Shown: in pieces, positions 1 through 12,238 of the stretch
How the letters are laid out: every line of letters starts with the position of its first letter
How positions within the stretch are numbered: position 1 is the stretch's first letter
NCBI GenBank assembly: GCA_002812745.2
Contig: NCSJ02000023.1
Span: forward strand, 182,862-246,861
DNA: 64,000 nucleotides
Source of the DNA: Scytalidium lignicola
Taxonomy: Eukaryota; Ascomycota; Leotiomycetes
Direction of reading: 5' to 3'
Notes under the pieces: generated by a model
Databases searched by the model: none
What the model saw: only the letters and a program-made list of their open reading frames with translations
Told to the model about the DNA's origin: nothing
Translations under genes and position numbers: made by a program

Positions 1-3000
1 ATCTAGATACGGCCCAGCAAGACACAGTGCTTCGAACAACGATCTTTGCCTTCAAATGTCGATACCAGGGACAATCTACTTATAGGAATTGTAGATACAG
101 TACAAGGCTGGGCTCATAATGGGCCGGGGGATCAAGGCCGCCGTAGTTAGGTCTGACAGCGGTGATCAGCTTACTGTCCTCAGATACTATAAATACGGGC
201 TGGGAGATTTTAGAACGGCACAGCATGCGCCCTGAGTAGCGCTGCAACATCGTGTTGGTCAACTTTCGCGCGCCGCGGTTTGCAAATATAAATAACATGC
301 TGACTGAAACCTAGTGAAGAGCAAGCGTAGCTGCGCCATGCCACCTGATTTGAGGCTTGGCCAGTCTTTCTTAATTATCGTGTATTATCCATTCGTCCTC
401 TCTCCTGTGCGCGCAGCAAGTGCCTGAGCTATTACACGTGTACGTGCCCGACTTGTACCTGAGCAGTGAGCCTCCAAAACCNTTTTTCTTGCCTAGNAAA
501 AAGTTTAGAGCTCACGGCTCTCAACAGATTTGGTATGATGCACGATAATGATAAAATCTAAATAATCATTTGTGCCTTTCATTCTTAATTTATGCTGTAC
601 ACTATTGACAAGCTTAAAAACTATGTTGCAACGACTGAAAAATTTCATCCAAAAGACTAATTCACCTCCTAACGTTAAAATCGTTAGCGAGCCGAAATTA
701 GGCTCACTAGCTTCTCCCCTCTGTACGATGTTCCACCGTACTGTGGGACTGGATGCTACTTTCGCACAATCGAGTTGGGTTCCCGTATTCTCTCCATGCG
801 ACGGAAAAGTTCTCGAAGTTTCAAAGTTTCGAAAATTGAATTAACTATTGGATAAAGTTGCAAGTAGACAAGTGCGGCTGGTAACTAAGCCACAAGCGTG
901 GAGGATTCTCTGCATACGTTGTGCTTCGATGTACGTGAAGTATCGTGAGGCGCAATACGTCCGTACAGTAAAATTAATCGGTGAATTAAATAACTTCATA
1001 GAGCAGCATAACTAGTTAACTATGCACTTCGTTTACGTACGAGGAATAAATTTTAGTAACGACATTGCTTAAAGTTTATGCAGACTCTGCAGAACTGTGA
1101 TTATGCCTGCTCAATAGTCAGTATACGGCTTTATGTCTGTACAAGCCATCCCATTATTCAAGGTGTCTGTGCAAGCCGTGAGCTACAGTACGCCGCAACG
1201 CCAGCGATAACTCACGATGGAGTTTCGCACCAGTCGCCAGGCAAACCAGATCTGTACCCCCAGATGGATTTTGCAACTTCTGTTATTCCATTATTTACTT
1301 TTATCTCCATTCAAACGTAGCTCAGACAATGAATGGTATTGCTACTTTTTATAGGGCAGACATCTACCACACTGGAAAGGCTAGCTGCTCGAAGTACATT
1401 AATTTTTAATGAAGGGTTTGTCTTAAATAGATAAAGTTAAAATTAGGAAGATGGAATTAAGTTCCTTAGAACGGTGGAATCGATAAATTATTTGGAGGGC
1501 TACGATTCTAATATAACTTACCCAGACTAGCGGTCAACCACGGCCGTAGTTATGTGAGCTGACAACTGTATAATTACGGCGGGGTCGGCATAGGATAATC
1601 AATACGTGGCATAATTCCACCATAACGGAAGAAATGGTATCTTGAATAGAACGAATTAAACCATGATTGACTAATAAGCTAAACATAGAGTCTGTAGCGG
1701 TCCTACCCCTCTTATATTTTTCTGAGTTTCTATTCGGCAGATGTCCCGCGAGTAATAATTTGAAATGCTTCAGTTCGACATCGCGAATCTACATCTCCAG
1801 AGTACTAATTATTATGTTAACGAAACCGAATTTGTAAGGTGCAATTAATTTTAGCCAGATTTGCCCTTTAAAGACCTGTTATTTCGAAGCTCTAGATTCC
1901 TATAGCTTAAGCTATGTCTGTAAGCACTATATTCAGAGTCTACCATTGCAGAGGCAAAGAGCGTTGAACAACTTACCACCGCCTACTCCTATAACCGCAG
2001 TGCTGGTCTAATGGAAGGCTTTTGAGAGTCTCTTGTAGATTAATCTGCAGACTCGCTGTCATTTGTTCTAATTACAGTAAATGTGCGAATGCACTGTATT
2101 TGTTATAGGCTACTCATAACCACTCGTATTGGTTATTAAACGAACTATTTTCACTCATTAAAACATCGAATTTTAATTAGTCATGTTACGGAAACACTTA
2201 CTGATATGCTATTATCGGTTATGGGGTGTACGCACATTCATGCATTCGGGCAATGAGACGGGGCTTTTGAAGTTATATGTGCTCTAGCCTATTCCCTGCG
2301 CCACAATCCCTGGCAAGATTATATCAGTCAAATTTCATCTGAATTCATACCGAATCTCTCGAACCAAGGGGTGGGAGAATACCCCACAGCTAAAAATGGA
2401 TGCACCAGCCTTACGAGGATCATGCGGGCCAGCTAGCGGCGCTCCTCCTAAACAAAGCTACCAATCCAAAGGCGAATGATGACGGCAAAATCTGGTTCCT
2501 GTGCCTGAATTTACCTTTCAAATTTACAGTATTATTCTTTTAGACCCAGATCACACTGCTCTTTGCGAGTATCTTTCGCAAGGGATAGATTTCTGGCTTA
2601 AACCTTCATTTGAGATTTATGCGCCTCAGCTTGATGTCTTCGCGTGCGTGGAGCATTGGAGATGTGAGATGCTGACCGGAAGAGGATGAAGCCGCTGGAA
2701 GGATTTTCCCCTGGTATTGCTATTGCGTGCCAAACTGGTAGGACAAGGTTCTTCGAGGTTTTGTCTTGGTGATTACTTCACACAGTTACTGCGCAGGTTT
2801 CGCTTTTTATCCAAAGGATGAAAAAGGAACGGATCTATTATGGAACAATTTCAATCATAGTTTCCCTATGAAAGCAGTAATTAGTCGACGTAATATCACG
2901 TTATGTGAGAGCTCAGTCATATGTGGACGTTTTGATCCCTTATGTGGTTGACGAGTCAGACCTAAGTTTGGCACAAGATGAAATCGTCGTGAGAAAATGT

Positions 3001-4832
3001 AAAGATATGTACTAGATGAGATCTGATCTCAAACCTGCCTTTCGCCGAAGTTATTAGGTAGATGAGACGTTCGATTATAGTCTTATAGCTATTTTTATCT
3101 CAAGACCGCGAATTCTTGAATCATGAATCAGATTTACTATACATTGCCGTTAGATGGTGCTGTTTTGACCACGGAAATTCCTTCAGTGTCAGAACTAGAT
3201 TTTCGATACATTATACATGTCGCTATCTCACATTCAGATCTCAGAAGAATCGCGCACGCATTTATTTCCATGCTCGTGAAAATATTCCTAGTCTAAATTT
3301 AACTCATATTGAGTGCTAAGTGTCTTCTGGCCTGTCGTTAAGCTCTATTGTAGCATCACATCTTGCACTTGTCAACTCTCGGCCGGAAATGATAGTGGGT
3401 GCTTTACAAACTACCATAACACTTATTCCTGGTACTATTCCTAAAAATATATGAGTCTTTCCACTTACCAGAGAAGAAGGTGGAGGATATGATAGTATAA
3501 GGGAGCCGTATAAGACTTGTACTGTCGTTATTGACCGTTATTGACCGACTAGACTTTCTTACTGCACCCGGTGTTCTTTTGCTTCCCACAGATGGCAACT
3601 AGATAAAAGAAGAACATACGCTGACGCTGAATCTAGATGGAGGTCAACAACATGCTGTCATTTATGAGTATCAAGTCTAGCGTAGTATTAGTGACGTGGA
3701 GATTGACAATACTTATTTTCGAAGAAAGACACGAAGAGGTCTATCTGTCTTAACTAAGGTGGCCAAACCGTCTACTATCGACAATGGAAATGATATAACT
3801 ATCTGAATTTTGAGACGTATACTCTGCCTTTCTAGCAAAATTACTAGATAGGATTACTATCTGAAAATTATATAGTAGATAGGGTTAGGAATTTAATTGA
3901 TTTAGTATCAGCTTAAATTAATACTCTTCAAATTAGAATTTTAGTACTAATATCATTTTTGTCTTAAATTAGAACGTTCAGGTACTAGTGCCNTTTTTTT
4001 GCCTTAAATTAAAACCTTTTGAGTACTGGTACTCTTTGATATCAGTACTCTTTGTTTACTTGTACGATGATCGATTAAGAGATAGGAATGACACTAGCAA
4101 TAGTCTGGTGATACTTCAAACAAAACAGCTTTATATTTAAGCTTAATACAGCATCTTACGAAGATAATCCAAGAATTGTCGATGCAGATGATGGCTGGTT
4201 CAGCTAGTTTATAACAGGAACGGTAACGTGGTCTTTTGACTGATGTAATGATCAATTTCAAGCTTTCAATACGAAATAGTGATATAGACCGATATAAAGA
4301 ACATGGGGGCTCTACCTTTACAACTTATGCGTTAGGCACTAACTAGCTTTGGGATTATTTTCTGTACCGTATACTGCAAGCAGCAAAGCAACTTCAACAA
4401 AGGCAGTGGCATGCACTACTATCCAACATATAAAACATTACTTGGCTACAGTATGCGTCGAGAGTGAGTACAGACATCGGCCTCTTTCCACGATGACGAC
4501 GAGTTGGTCGCACTCAGTATTGCACCACGACGGCGGCACCTGCATAGTGTTGTATGGTAGCTACGACATCTGATATTTCGCTGGATCTGCTGACGTGATT
4601 TGGTCAACGCGAGGTATCCTGCAACACAAATCAACGTGCTGCTCACTGCCTTTGTGCTACACAGCACATGCGAGGCAGGCTCTGCCTCGTGGAGGTTCTT
4701 GGTTGGGCGTAGCTGTGCACGACGTTACACAACGCAAGCATTCTGAGCATAGATATTCTCATAGTAGTTGAATCCTTCGATAGCCATCCGATATCTTTGA
4801 TACATGATTTTAGCACAGGCACAATTACAGCC
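1..4832. other. Non-coding or fully decayed DNA, no recognisable gene
   Basis: No reading frame longer than about 105 codons here resembles a protein family I know, and the short open stretches (for example 572-844, 2501-2689, 3116-3319) lack splice-site partners or coding texture. Composition is moderate, less AT-rich than the transposon blocks further right. The part next to the SET gene (about 4300-4832) would hold its promoter and 5' leader. I cannot exclude an old, heavily mutated transposon. Confidence 0.5.
3911..4040. repeat. Imperfect minisatellite, units of about 36-41 bp
   Basis: Three to four degenerate units follow one another, each containing TTAAATTA(G/A)AA, then AGTACT-type palindromic letters, then a T-rich end (CTTTG or TTTTTG). 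One single-base N at 3993 sits at a T-run inside the second unit. No function is apparent. Confidence 0.5.
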
Positions 4833-6283
4833 ATGGGTATCGATGCTGGGTTTGACATGGTTCCACATTTGTCCAGAGGAGCAGTAGACAGGCAGAATTG
4901 GCAATCATTCATAAAATTCATAAAAGAACATTTCCAAAACGATGACCTGGTAGAGGTCAAACCTAACTACATCGTCTTCAAAGCAGGCGAGCATCCGCGG
5001 CTCCCATTCGAAGGCCATAAGTTCTTGCGCTTCAGCTCAAATATTTCAGGCAGTCATGCTAAGGGAGTAGAGAAATACATTAATACAGTTACTCGACTCG
5101 CAAAAATACGTTTTGGCTCTCGCGTTCAACCGTGGAACGAGGCTGCCGATGAATGGGGCTTTTACGACTGGCAAGATGTTAATGCCTCGTTCAAATCCTA
5201 TGAGCAGGTTTGTTATTGTTTACCTATAGCATGAATCTATCTTCTAAAGCTGTATAGCCCGATGAGCTGGAAATTCCGACTACCATTACTCAATACGTGC
5301 TCGGGACCGACCCTATAAGTGAGCCGAACCTGCGACTCTTCAGCGTTCAGCCAGTGCCGGGCAAGGGCAAAGGACTTGTGGCCACCTTCAATATTGGCAA
5401 AGGCAAATGGATACATTCTGAGAAGCCCCTCTTCACAACTCCAAGTTTGTCTCCAATGAGTCTGATGGAAAATATTATTGCAGCGAAGCTGAAGGCACGA
5501 TCGAAGACCGAGCAACGTCAGTTCCTTTCCCTTCACAACAACTTTCCTGGTAAGCACCCCTTTAGCGGTATCGTGAGAACCAACGCTCTGCCTTGCGGCC
5601 CGGATTCTGAGATTGGTGGAGCCTACCCAACCATTTGCTTGATCAACCATAGCTGTCTCCCCAATGCTCATAATAGCTGGAACAGCGATACCAAGTGCGA
5701 AACCATCCACGCAACCCGGTTTATCGAAGCCGGGGAAGAGATCACTATCTCCTACGACAAGGGCGGCACGTCCAACTCGCGCCGTGCCTATTTGAAAGCT
5801 GCGTTCGGCTTCGACTGTAACTGTAGCCTTTGCACTCTTCCACCAGCCGATTTGCAAGCGAGCGACGCTCGCCGTCGCCGGATCCAAGCCCTCGACCAAA
5901 AGATCGGGGATCCAGAGCGGGTGATGAAAAGACCAGAAGAGAGCCTAGCAGACTGCTACTCTTTGCTTCAAGTTCTTGAAGAGGAATACAAGGGTAGCGC
6001 TAGCGCATTGATCGCCAGACTCTACTACGACGCTTTGCAGATTAGCATCAGTCATGGTGATCAGGCTCGAGCAAGCGCTTTCGCAGAGAGGGGATATAGA
6101 TCGAGAGTTATATGTGAGGGGGAGGATAGCCCAGAGACACGGCAAATTAAAAGCTTAATAGAGAACCCAGATAGGCATAGGAATTTTGGGGCGTCTAACA
6201 GGTGGAAGACTGCGAAGGGATTAGTACCTAAGGGGCTAGACACTGATGGGTTTGAGAAGTGGCTATGGAGACAAGGGAGATAA
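4833..6283 (+). CDS. SET-domain protein (SMYD/SET5-like), two exons
   Basis: Exons 4833-5207 and 5258-6283; the 50-nt intron is GT..AG, phase 0, giving 466 aa. The ATG at 4833 lies in a good context (ACAGCCATGGG); codons upstream in the same frame lack an ATG. Exon 1 encodes a conserved-looking N-terminal region of 125 aa. Exon 2 carries the SET core: a GKGKGLVAT-type start, the pseudoknot motif NHSCLPN (about residues 255-261), GEEITISY (about 284-291) and a post-SET cysteine cluster CNCSLC. In this family the domain transfers methyl groups from S-adenosylmethionine to protein lysines. The insertion between the two halves of SET is short and has no clear MYND finger, so a SET5/SMYD-like protein of unknown substrate is the best call. 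It appears intact. Confidence 0.85.
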
Positions 6284-7725
6284 ATATGATGGATCAGTAT
6301 TTTCTAATATTCTATTCGAGATTCTTATCTGTTGGTCGTTCTCGTCGATTATTTTTAAGCTAAATAATATTTCATAATTTCATTGCCATACTGTAGGAGA
6401 GACCTATCTTGAAGCAGATACGAAGTTGCGGGCATGTGAGGCTTTTAGCATTGAGATGCGACTTTAAGTCATCTCGATTTATTTTTTATTACCCATATAA
6501 TATCCATAGCTCAAACCAATCTTTCTATTCACGTTTCTCATTGTCCTCGTTATTTATGCTTGGTCAATCTTAACTCCGACAGGTTTAGGAGTTAACGATT
6601 TACTGTAGAAGCAGGTGGGTTTACTCCGTCCAATCCGAATCTATCAGGATGATACGTCATTATCAATTAATTATTAACGATGGAATAAGCAGTTTGAGAA
6701 GTTTTTATTATTTGTTTAATTGGGTAGCGTAGGTTTGGAATCCTATCCCCTCAGACCCCAGGTCGTTTAAGCTTCTCAGGTCAAAGTTATATTCAGGGAT
6801 ATTGTCCATTTAAACCCTTCATTCTCCTAAAACGGAGATAATTGTAGGGCAATGACGCCTAAAGTACTCATTGGAATTGTCAGCACCAATGACAAACCAA
6901 AGTTACTGCTGTGAGTTTATCAGCAAAGGAGCAGACGCATCTCATATCTTAATATGTTATTAATTCCAATTTTTCTCTTTGGTGAATGATTGTGCATCAT
7001 ATGATAATCAGCTTTTACCGAACTATAATGATCAGCTTTTACCGGACTCCGCTTTCCAACGAAAGTACCCGTAAACCATAACGCCGAATGCTTCGAATTC
7101 TAGGAGCCTCTTTTGCTTTGTTTTCTTTTGTGCGTCATGTATACACGTGTTCTATTCATCAGGTTGTTGAAGTGCGATTATCACTCCTCACTGTGCGTTA
7201 GCCACCGAGTTTTGTTGCCCAAACAACCGCGGAGTCGCGGATAAAGCCAGAAAGGAGCAAGAGACAATGAGACAAGGCGACAACTGAGTATCGAGTTGCC
7301 AGGTACGATCTTGTTCATTGTCAGCTAATGGATTTAAAAGAGGGACCCAACCCTAAGCTCCCTTGCCCCCCACCAGCCCCTGTTATTGTTTTTGTGCGGT
7401 AACAGCAAGTTTTACTGCCCCCCCTCGCCCGCTCTTTGGGTCTCTCTCATTGGAAAACCACGATATGACCATCCTTATTCGTCTGCGTAATAAAACGAAC
7501 CCTGGGTGGCGCTCGGGAAATTCCCCCATCCTTGGGCATCGAGTTTCTTTATTATTTATTTCTCGTCCTCCTCATTGCCGCTGCTTCATTTCTTCAGCCC
7601 CTCTTCTTAGATCATCCAAAATAACTACCCCTCCATTCCCCTCCTCTTCCTCTGCTTCTTCCTCTTCTCTCTACATCAACAAACACCCAAATTTTTTCAG
7701 GTACCCCAAGAGACTCAATTGCACC
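6284..7725. other. Intergenic region upstream of the aldo-keto reductase
   Basis: No coding signal seen. At 7002-7047 a short direct repeat occurs (two copies of a block containing ATCAGCTTTTACCG). From about 7360 the sequence becomes C/T-rich, as expected for a fungal promoter and 5' UTR. A pyrimidine-rich acceptor-like CAG at about 7691-7700, 25 nt before the ATG, may end a 5' UTR intron. The frame stays open upstream to 7363, but the extension is low-complexity Ser/Pro and I did not include it. Confidence 0.5.
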
Positions 7726-8963
7726 ATGCCTTCCCAGGGTTACCCCCAGACTGGCAAGCGGTTCGAGCCAAAGAACATGCTCTTCCGCTACCTAGGTGAC
7801 ACCGGCCTCAAGGTGTCGGTCCTAGGTCTCGGTGGTTGGCTCACGTACGGTGCTGATGAGGGAGTCAAGGAGGTTGAGCAGACAGCTGCCTGCCTCCAGG
7901 AAGCCTGGGACAATGGTATCAACTTCTTTGATACAGCTGAGGTCTACGCTGAGGGCAAGTCCGAGATCATCATGGGCAAGGCGCTGAAGAAGTGCAACTT
8001 TGAGCGCGATGACTACGTCATCACCACCAAACTCTTCTTTGGGGATGGTAAGTAAATAAAGAAAACTCCTCTATTTTCCCAACTTTCTTGATTTCATGAT
8101 CTAAATGACCTAATTACTGATCAAGCAATCCATTACATTACCATGTGTACCTACTGCTAAATTAAATGCTAATTTGTCATCCTAAAGGAAACGGCTTCCC
8201 TAACAACCACGGGCTGTCGCGAAAACATATCATCGAGGGCATGAAGCGCTCCTTGAAGCGTCTCGACCTTGAACATGTTGATATCATCTACGCTCACCGA
8301 GCCGACTTCTGGGACACACCCATGGAAGAGACAGTGCGTGCCTTCAACACCATCATCCAGAACGGCCAGGCACACTACTGGGGCACCTCGGAGTGGAGCG
8401 CCTTCGAGATTGAGCACGCGCAACACATCGCAACGAAACTGGGTCTGCAAGGCCCAGTAGTGGAGCAGCCACAGTACAACATGTTCCATCGCGAGCGATT
8501 CGAGTCTGAGTATGCCCCATTATACAAGCTATACAACTATGGTACCACCATCTGGTCGCCTCTCAAGGAGGGTCTTTTGACTGGAAAGTACAACAACGGA
8601 ATCCCGGCCGACTCACGATATGCCAATGTCTCAAAATCATCAGCGCATGTTCTTGAGAAGCCAGAGACAAAGGCAATGATCGAGAAGGTTAAGACCTTGA
8701 CCACCATTGCTGAGCGACTCGGCGGCACTGTTGCTTCCCTGGCTCTTGCCTGGGTTATCAAGAATCCTCACGTCTCCGTCGCTATTTTGGGTGCCACCAA
8801 AGTCAGTCAGATTCAGGAGAACGTTAAGTGCTTGGATCTGTTACCTAAGCTCACTGACGAGGTCATAAAGGAGATTGAGGAGGTCTTGGGTAACAAGCCA
8901 CCAGTACCGGGAGCTGTCATACTAAGCCGGGGGCAGATGACTTTGAACAAGGCTCTGCAATGA
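7726..8963 (+). CDS. Aldo-keto reductase, Kv channel beta-subunit type (AKR6-like)
   Basis: Exons 7726-8047 and 8188-8963; the 140-nt phase-1 intron has a GTAAGT donor and a TGCTAAT branch site; 365 aa. The start is an ATG in a CACC context. The (beta/alpha)8 barrel is complete. The catalytic tetrad is visible as D69 (NFFDTAEVY), Y74, K102 (ITTKLFF) and H144 (IIYAHR). The C-terminal NADPH-binding part is present (WSPLKEGLLTGKY, then VAILGATKVSQIQEN). Fungal relatives are soluble NADPH-dependent oxidoreductases acting on aldehydes or ketones; animal relatives bind potassium channels. Histidine at the fourth tetrad position argues for an active enzyme. Substrate unknown. No neighbouring gene suggests a shared pathway. 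Confidence 0.93.
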
Positions 8964-9284
8964 ATAGGGGTTTATGGTGGTTAGGGAGTAGAAGTTGGAC
9001 GGAAAGGTTTACAATTTACGAAAGTATAGGGTTTGCTCAGCACCTGGGATACAATTTAACTGGCGCATGGAATAGATGGCTGGCTTCTATACATTGGACT
9101 ACATCCATTCCAGTTCCGTCTTGAATGAGATCAATGACGAATTATTTTGCTTTACTTTGCTCTTTGCAATTGTGATTTTGAAATCCTGATTGAATGTGGA
9201 AGAGTTTCTCGCAAGGTGAAAGTCAAAGAAAGGAGACTGAGACTGAGATGCAGTTCTTGGTCTCTTCAGAGTCTATATACCTAT

Positions 9285-10244
9285 TCAATTCGCTACTCTA
9301 GGTTGGTCAATCCTATATAAGCACTTGGCAGTATTAAAATAAGCCTCATACTCTACCTCATCTGGTGTAACATCATAGTGATAATGCCCACCCTGTCCAT
9401 GGTCTGAGAAGCAATGCGTGTGTTCCATCCTCAGATTCCATCCAGGCACATCATGACTATGAAAAACGCTCAGGCAAACCAACGGCGCATCCATATCATA
9501 AAACCGTAACCAGTCATGTACCCCATCATATCCCAATGGTTCACGACTGAAATCGGGCATCACATGCAACTTGGCTTTGCCCTTCCGTATAACGAATACT
9601 CCGCCCAAGCTCACTATCTGATCCCCATAATGGTTCCTCAGCGCATCTTGAATTGCGCCTGTGAAATTTATTTCCCCAGTCCGTCTCTTCGCAACGACCT
9701 TAATCACATCTCCACTCCGTCCCTCACTCCCAAACAAATTCGCCATGAGCCCACAATCCGTACTACCACTCCCCTCAGGAATCCTCTCACACACAACACC
9801 TCCACGCGCACTATCATCGACCTTAGCAAACCTCGTTAAATTAGTGACCTTCATTCCTTCCTCTCCCTTTCCAAGTTCGTAGCTCAAATTCGGCATCAAC
9901 TCCGAATTCACGCCAAGAAGCTTAAACGGCCCCGCACCAGCACCAATCACGAATCCCTTCTCTTCACTCATCTCCATCAGCCTCGTCGCCTCTAGAAGCG
10001 AGTAGATACGATCGAATTTCGGTAGCGGGTGAAGATTCGGTGGACCACCTATGTCTGCGATGCGTTCGCAGCCTGTCAGACCTTCCGAGGCGAGGTTGAA
10101 GGGCGGGAGACGGAGGTCGGGACAAGGAGCTACGGATACGGTTACGGATGCGAAGGATTGCTGGAGGGCATTGTTGATGACGGTGGATAGCTCTGAGAGG
10201 GGAGGTGGGGAGAGGGGATGTTTTTTGACGGACCAGGAAGGCAT
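9285..10244 (-). CDS. DUF1907 protein, homologue of the putative ester hydrolase C11orf54
   Basis: Single exon of 319 aa, full length for the family. Family signatures are present: CPDLRLPPF near residue 41, GAGAGPF near 101, the LMANLFGSEG block near 165, KRRTGEINF near 187, and at 275-289 the metal-binding HTH...HYHYD motif followed by TPDEVEY. The human homologue is a zinc protein with weak esterase activity in vitro; its physiological substrate is not settled. The three or four histidines of the putative site are all kept, so the protein is likely folded and functional. It is convergent with the aldo-keto reductase upstream (about 320 bp apart); I infer no functional link. Confidence 0.85.
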   Translation of the reverse strand: MPSWSVKKHPLSPPPLSELSTVINNALQQSFASVTVSVAPCPDLRLPPFNLASEGLTGCERIADIGGPPNLHPLPKFDRIYSLLEATRLMEMSEEKGFVIGAGAGPFKLLGVNSELMPNLSYELGKGEEGMKVTNLTRFAKVDDSARGGVVCERIPEGSGSTDCGLMANLFGSEGRSGDVIKVVAKRRTGEINFTGAIQDALRNHYGDQIVSLGGVFVIRKGKAKLHVMPDFSREPLGYDGVHDWLRFYDMDAPLVCLSVFHSHDVPGWNLRMEHTHCFSDHGQGGHYHYDVTPDEVEYEAYFNTAKCLYRIDQPRVAN

Positions 10245-10613
10245 TTTCTCTTTTTTTATGTGTTGTGGTGTTTCAGTAGCTAAGATATCACGAAGGACAC
10301 AGAAATTGGAACCTGCTAATGAAATCAGCGAAAATGGTCGGCTTGCTTAATAGGCCACAGATCGGTAAAATGTACTAAAATATCACGGCTATAAACGTAA
10401 AAATACAGTATCATACAACTATAACTAAAATGCTCAGTTGATTTTAGTAGATGGAGAGAACACAATAACTGATTTATGAAACTGAAATTCTATATATATC
10501 ATTGAGGATCATTAACATTACCAAACTGAAATAAATTACTTTAGAATGCATCTACTCTAGCAACCCGCGGGCCAGCTTCTGGCCAGAGAAGATTTGGAGT
10601 TCGAATACTGCCC
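10245..10613. other. Intergenic, AT-rich
   Basis: Contains the likely promoter of the DUF1907 gene and the 3' flank of the 2EXR locus. No motif stands out. Confidence 0.4.
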
Positions 10614-11745
10614 TTAATCTGTCATGCTCACCCCCCGCTCTGCTTCAAAGACTGATAGCCCGTTTACATCAAAGATTGATTCTGCGTCCAATTCAGCTGC
10701 CCAGCCCTTCTCACAAAGCATCTTGCAATCAATATTAAAGTCAAGCTGCCATTGAAGCATCTCATTCTTGCTATGCCTACTAGGGCCGCAACCCGTAAGA
10801 CTTAGTGGGCACTGATCGTCGCCTTTGAGAACATAAGCCAGGAATGGCCAACATGTCTCTCTTGCTACATTCTCAATTTGGGTGAGATCCCAATACTTTG
10901 CATGCCAGAGCCAAGCTTTGAGGACCGCAAGGTATTTATGTAACGGCTGGGTACGAGGGCAAAATCGACCATCACGACGAAGTGGTCGATTGTGATTCAA
11001 GAGAGGATGCCGGTATAGACTCTGATAAGGAATATCTCGGAGTTCAAAGTCTACATCCTGCATTTTGGAAACGAGCATTTCAAAGAACCTGTGTGAACCA
11101 CACCGGAACGAATCCGGGTCCGGCCCCATTGCCAAGAGCGACAGTGCGCGTAATTTAGGCAGGTTCTGAAGGTCTAGACGAGTAATGGCAAGCTGGAAGT
11201 CGTCGGACTCGTAAACGGCGACATGCTGAATCTGCCTGCGATCAAAGCACTGGAATGGACTCCAATGAATCATATGCTCATCCTCCCTTTCTTCAGTAAT
11301 ATCAGTCCATGTCCAGATATTCGTGACGGTGAAAATATCCGCTTCATAGCTAATGAAGGGCACATCAAACCGCAGATTACATCCTCTAATTTGTGGATCT
11401 TTGTAGAACTGCCGAAGGTCTATATATCGCGTTGGGCGATAGTATCGTGGGAGCCAGGTGGCGCGTGATTCTCTGCATGCGTGTAGCGGCGGGAAGTTGG
11501 CCTGGTCGAGGCTGGACAATATATCGCATTCGCCAGTCTGGATGGTTCTTCTCTTCGCAAATTGATCTACGTTCTATGGATGTTCCTCCCATACAACAAT
11601 CGGAGCAAGGTAGGTGCCCGATGATGCGTGCTGGTTGTGGGACAAACTCCCAAATTACGGTGCGCAACTCGACGGGAAGTCGTGGGAAGAGAGTGAACTC
11701 TGCTAAAGAAGCCATGAATAAATGCCTAAAGAGTATATCTATCAT
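10614..11745 (-). pseudogene. 2EXR-domain protein, reading frame broken near 11500
   Basis: The N-terminal part (from the ATG at 11745 or 11715) reads FTLFPRLPVELRTVIWEF, the hallmark start of the fungal 2EXR family. The conserved continuation FPPLHACRESRATWLPRYY lies in another frame whose open stretch runs from 11519 to 10614. The two frames overlap, and I found no GT-AG pair of plausible length that joins them in phase. So this is a one-base indel (mutation or sequence error) or an unusual intron. 2EXR proteins are very numerous in Helotiales and have no established biochemical role; some sit near incompatibility genes. The C-terminal roughly 250 residues show no other domain I recognise. 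If the frameshift is an error, the gene would encode about 370 aa. Confidence 0.65.
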
Positions 11746-12238
11746 TTTGCCAGTTAGAGTGGTTATTGCAATGATGAATAGAGGTTTGAGATAGTGATGA
11801 TAAGTGCATCTCTCGAGTTGGAGATTTGTTAGATCTTGCCTTGGTACACTAGCTGGATGAACAAGGGGCACAGCGATCCAGGTCAATTGATGATGGCCTT
11901 GTAAGGCTACAAGAACATCAGAGGAAGTTAAAAAGATAGACGTCTTTTGATTGTTGTAAATATCCTATTGTATTCAAAATTAGACTCGGTTTCTAAGTCT
12001 GTGTGATTTTGACTTTTAATTTCATAGAGCTTATACTTTCATTACTCTTTTGAGGGGTAGATTTGAAGAGAAAAAAGGACGAGAAGTGACAAGTATATAC
12101 AATCTAAACAACAAACTTCTAACTTACATCTATAAGTTTAAGAAAATATTATTCTTATGAAAGCTGTATTTGTTACTCATAATCAGATAAACTATTATCT
12201 TGCTAATATAAATGATGATTCCAACTAACCGCTAGAAG
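11746..12238. other. Intergenic, AT-rich
   Basis: Upstream region of the 2EXR locus and downstream region of the HeLo-E2 gene; both are read on the minus strand. No further gene seen. Confidence 0.4.

Noticed and set aside
5237..5899. 220-codon minus-strand frame inside the SET gene
   Set aside because: Shadow of the SET exon; lacks any family signature, while the plus strand shows NHSCLPN and post-SET motifs.
7363..7725. N-terminal extension of the aldo-keto reductase
   Set aside because: The frame is open, but the text is Ser/Pro low complexity from a C/T-rich promoter, and the family starts at the ATG at 7726.
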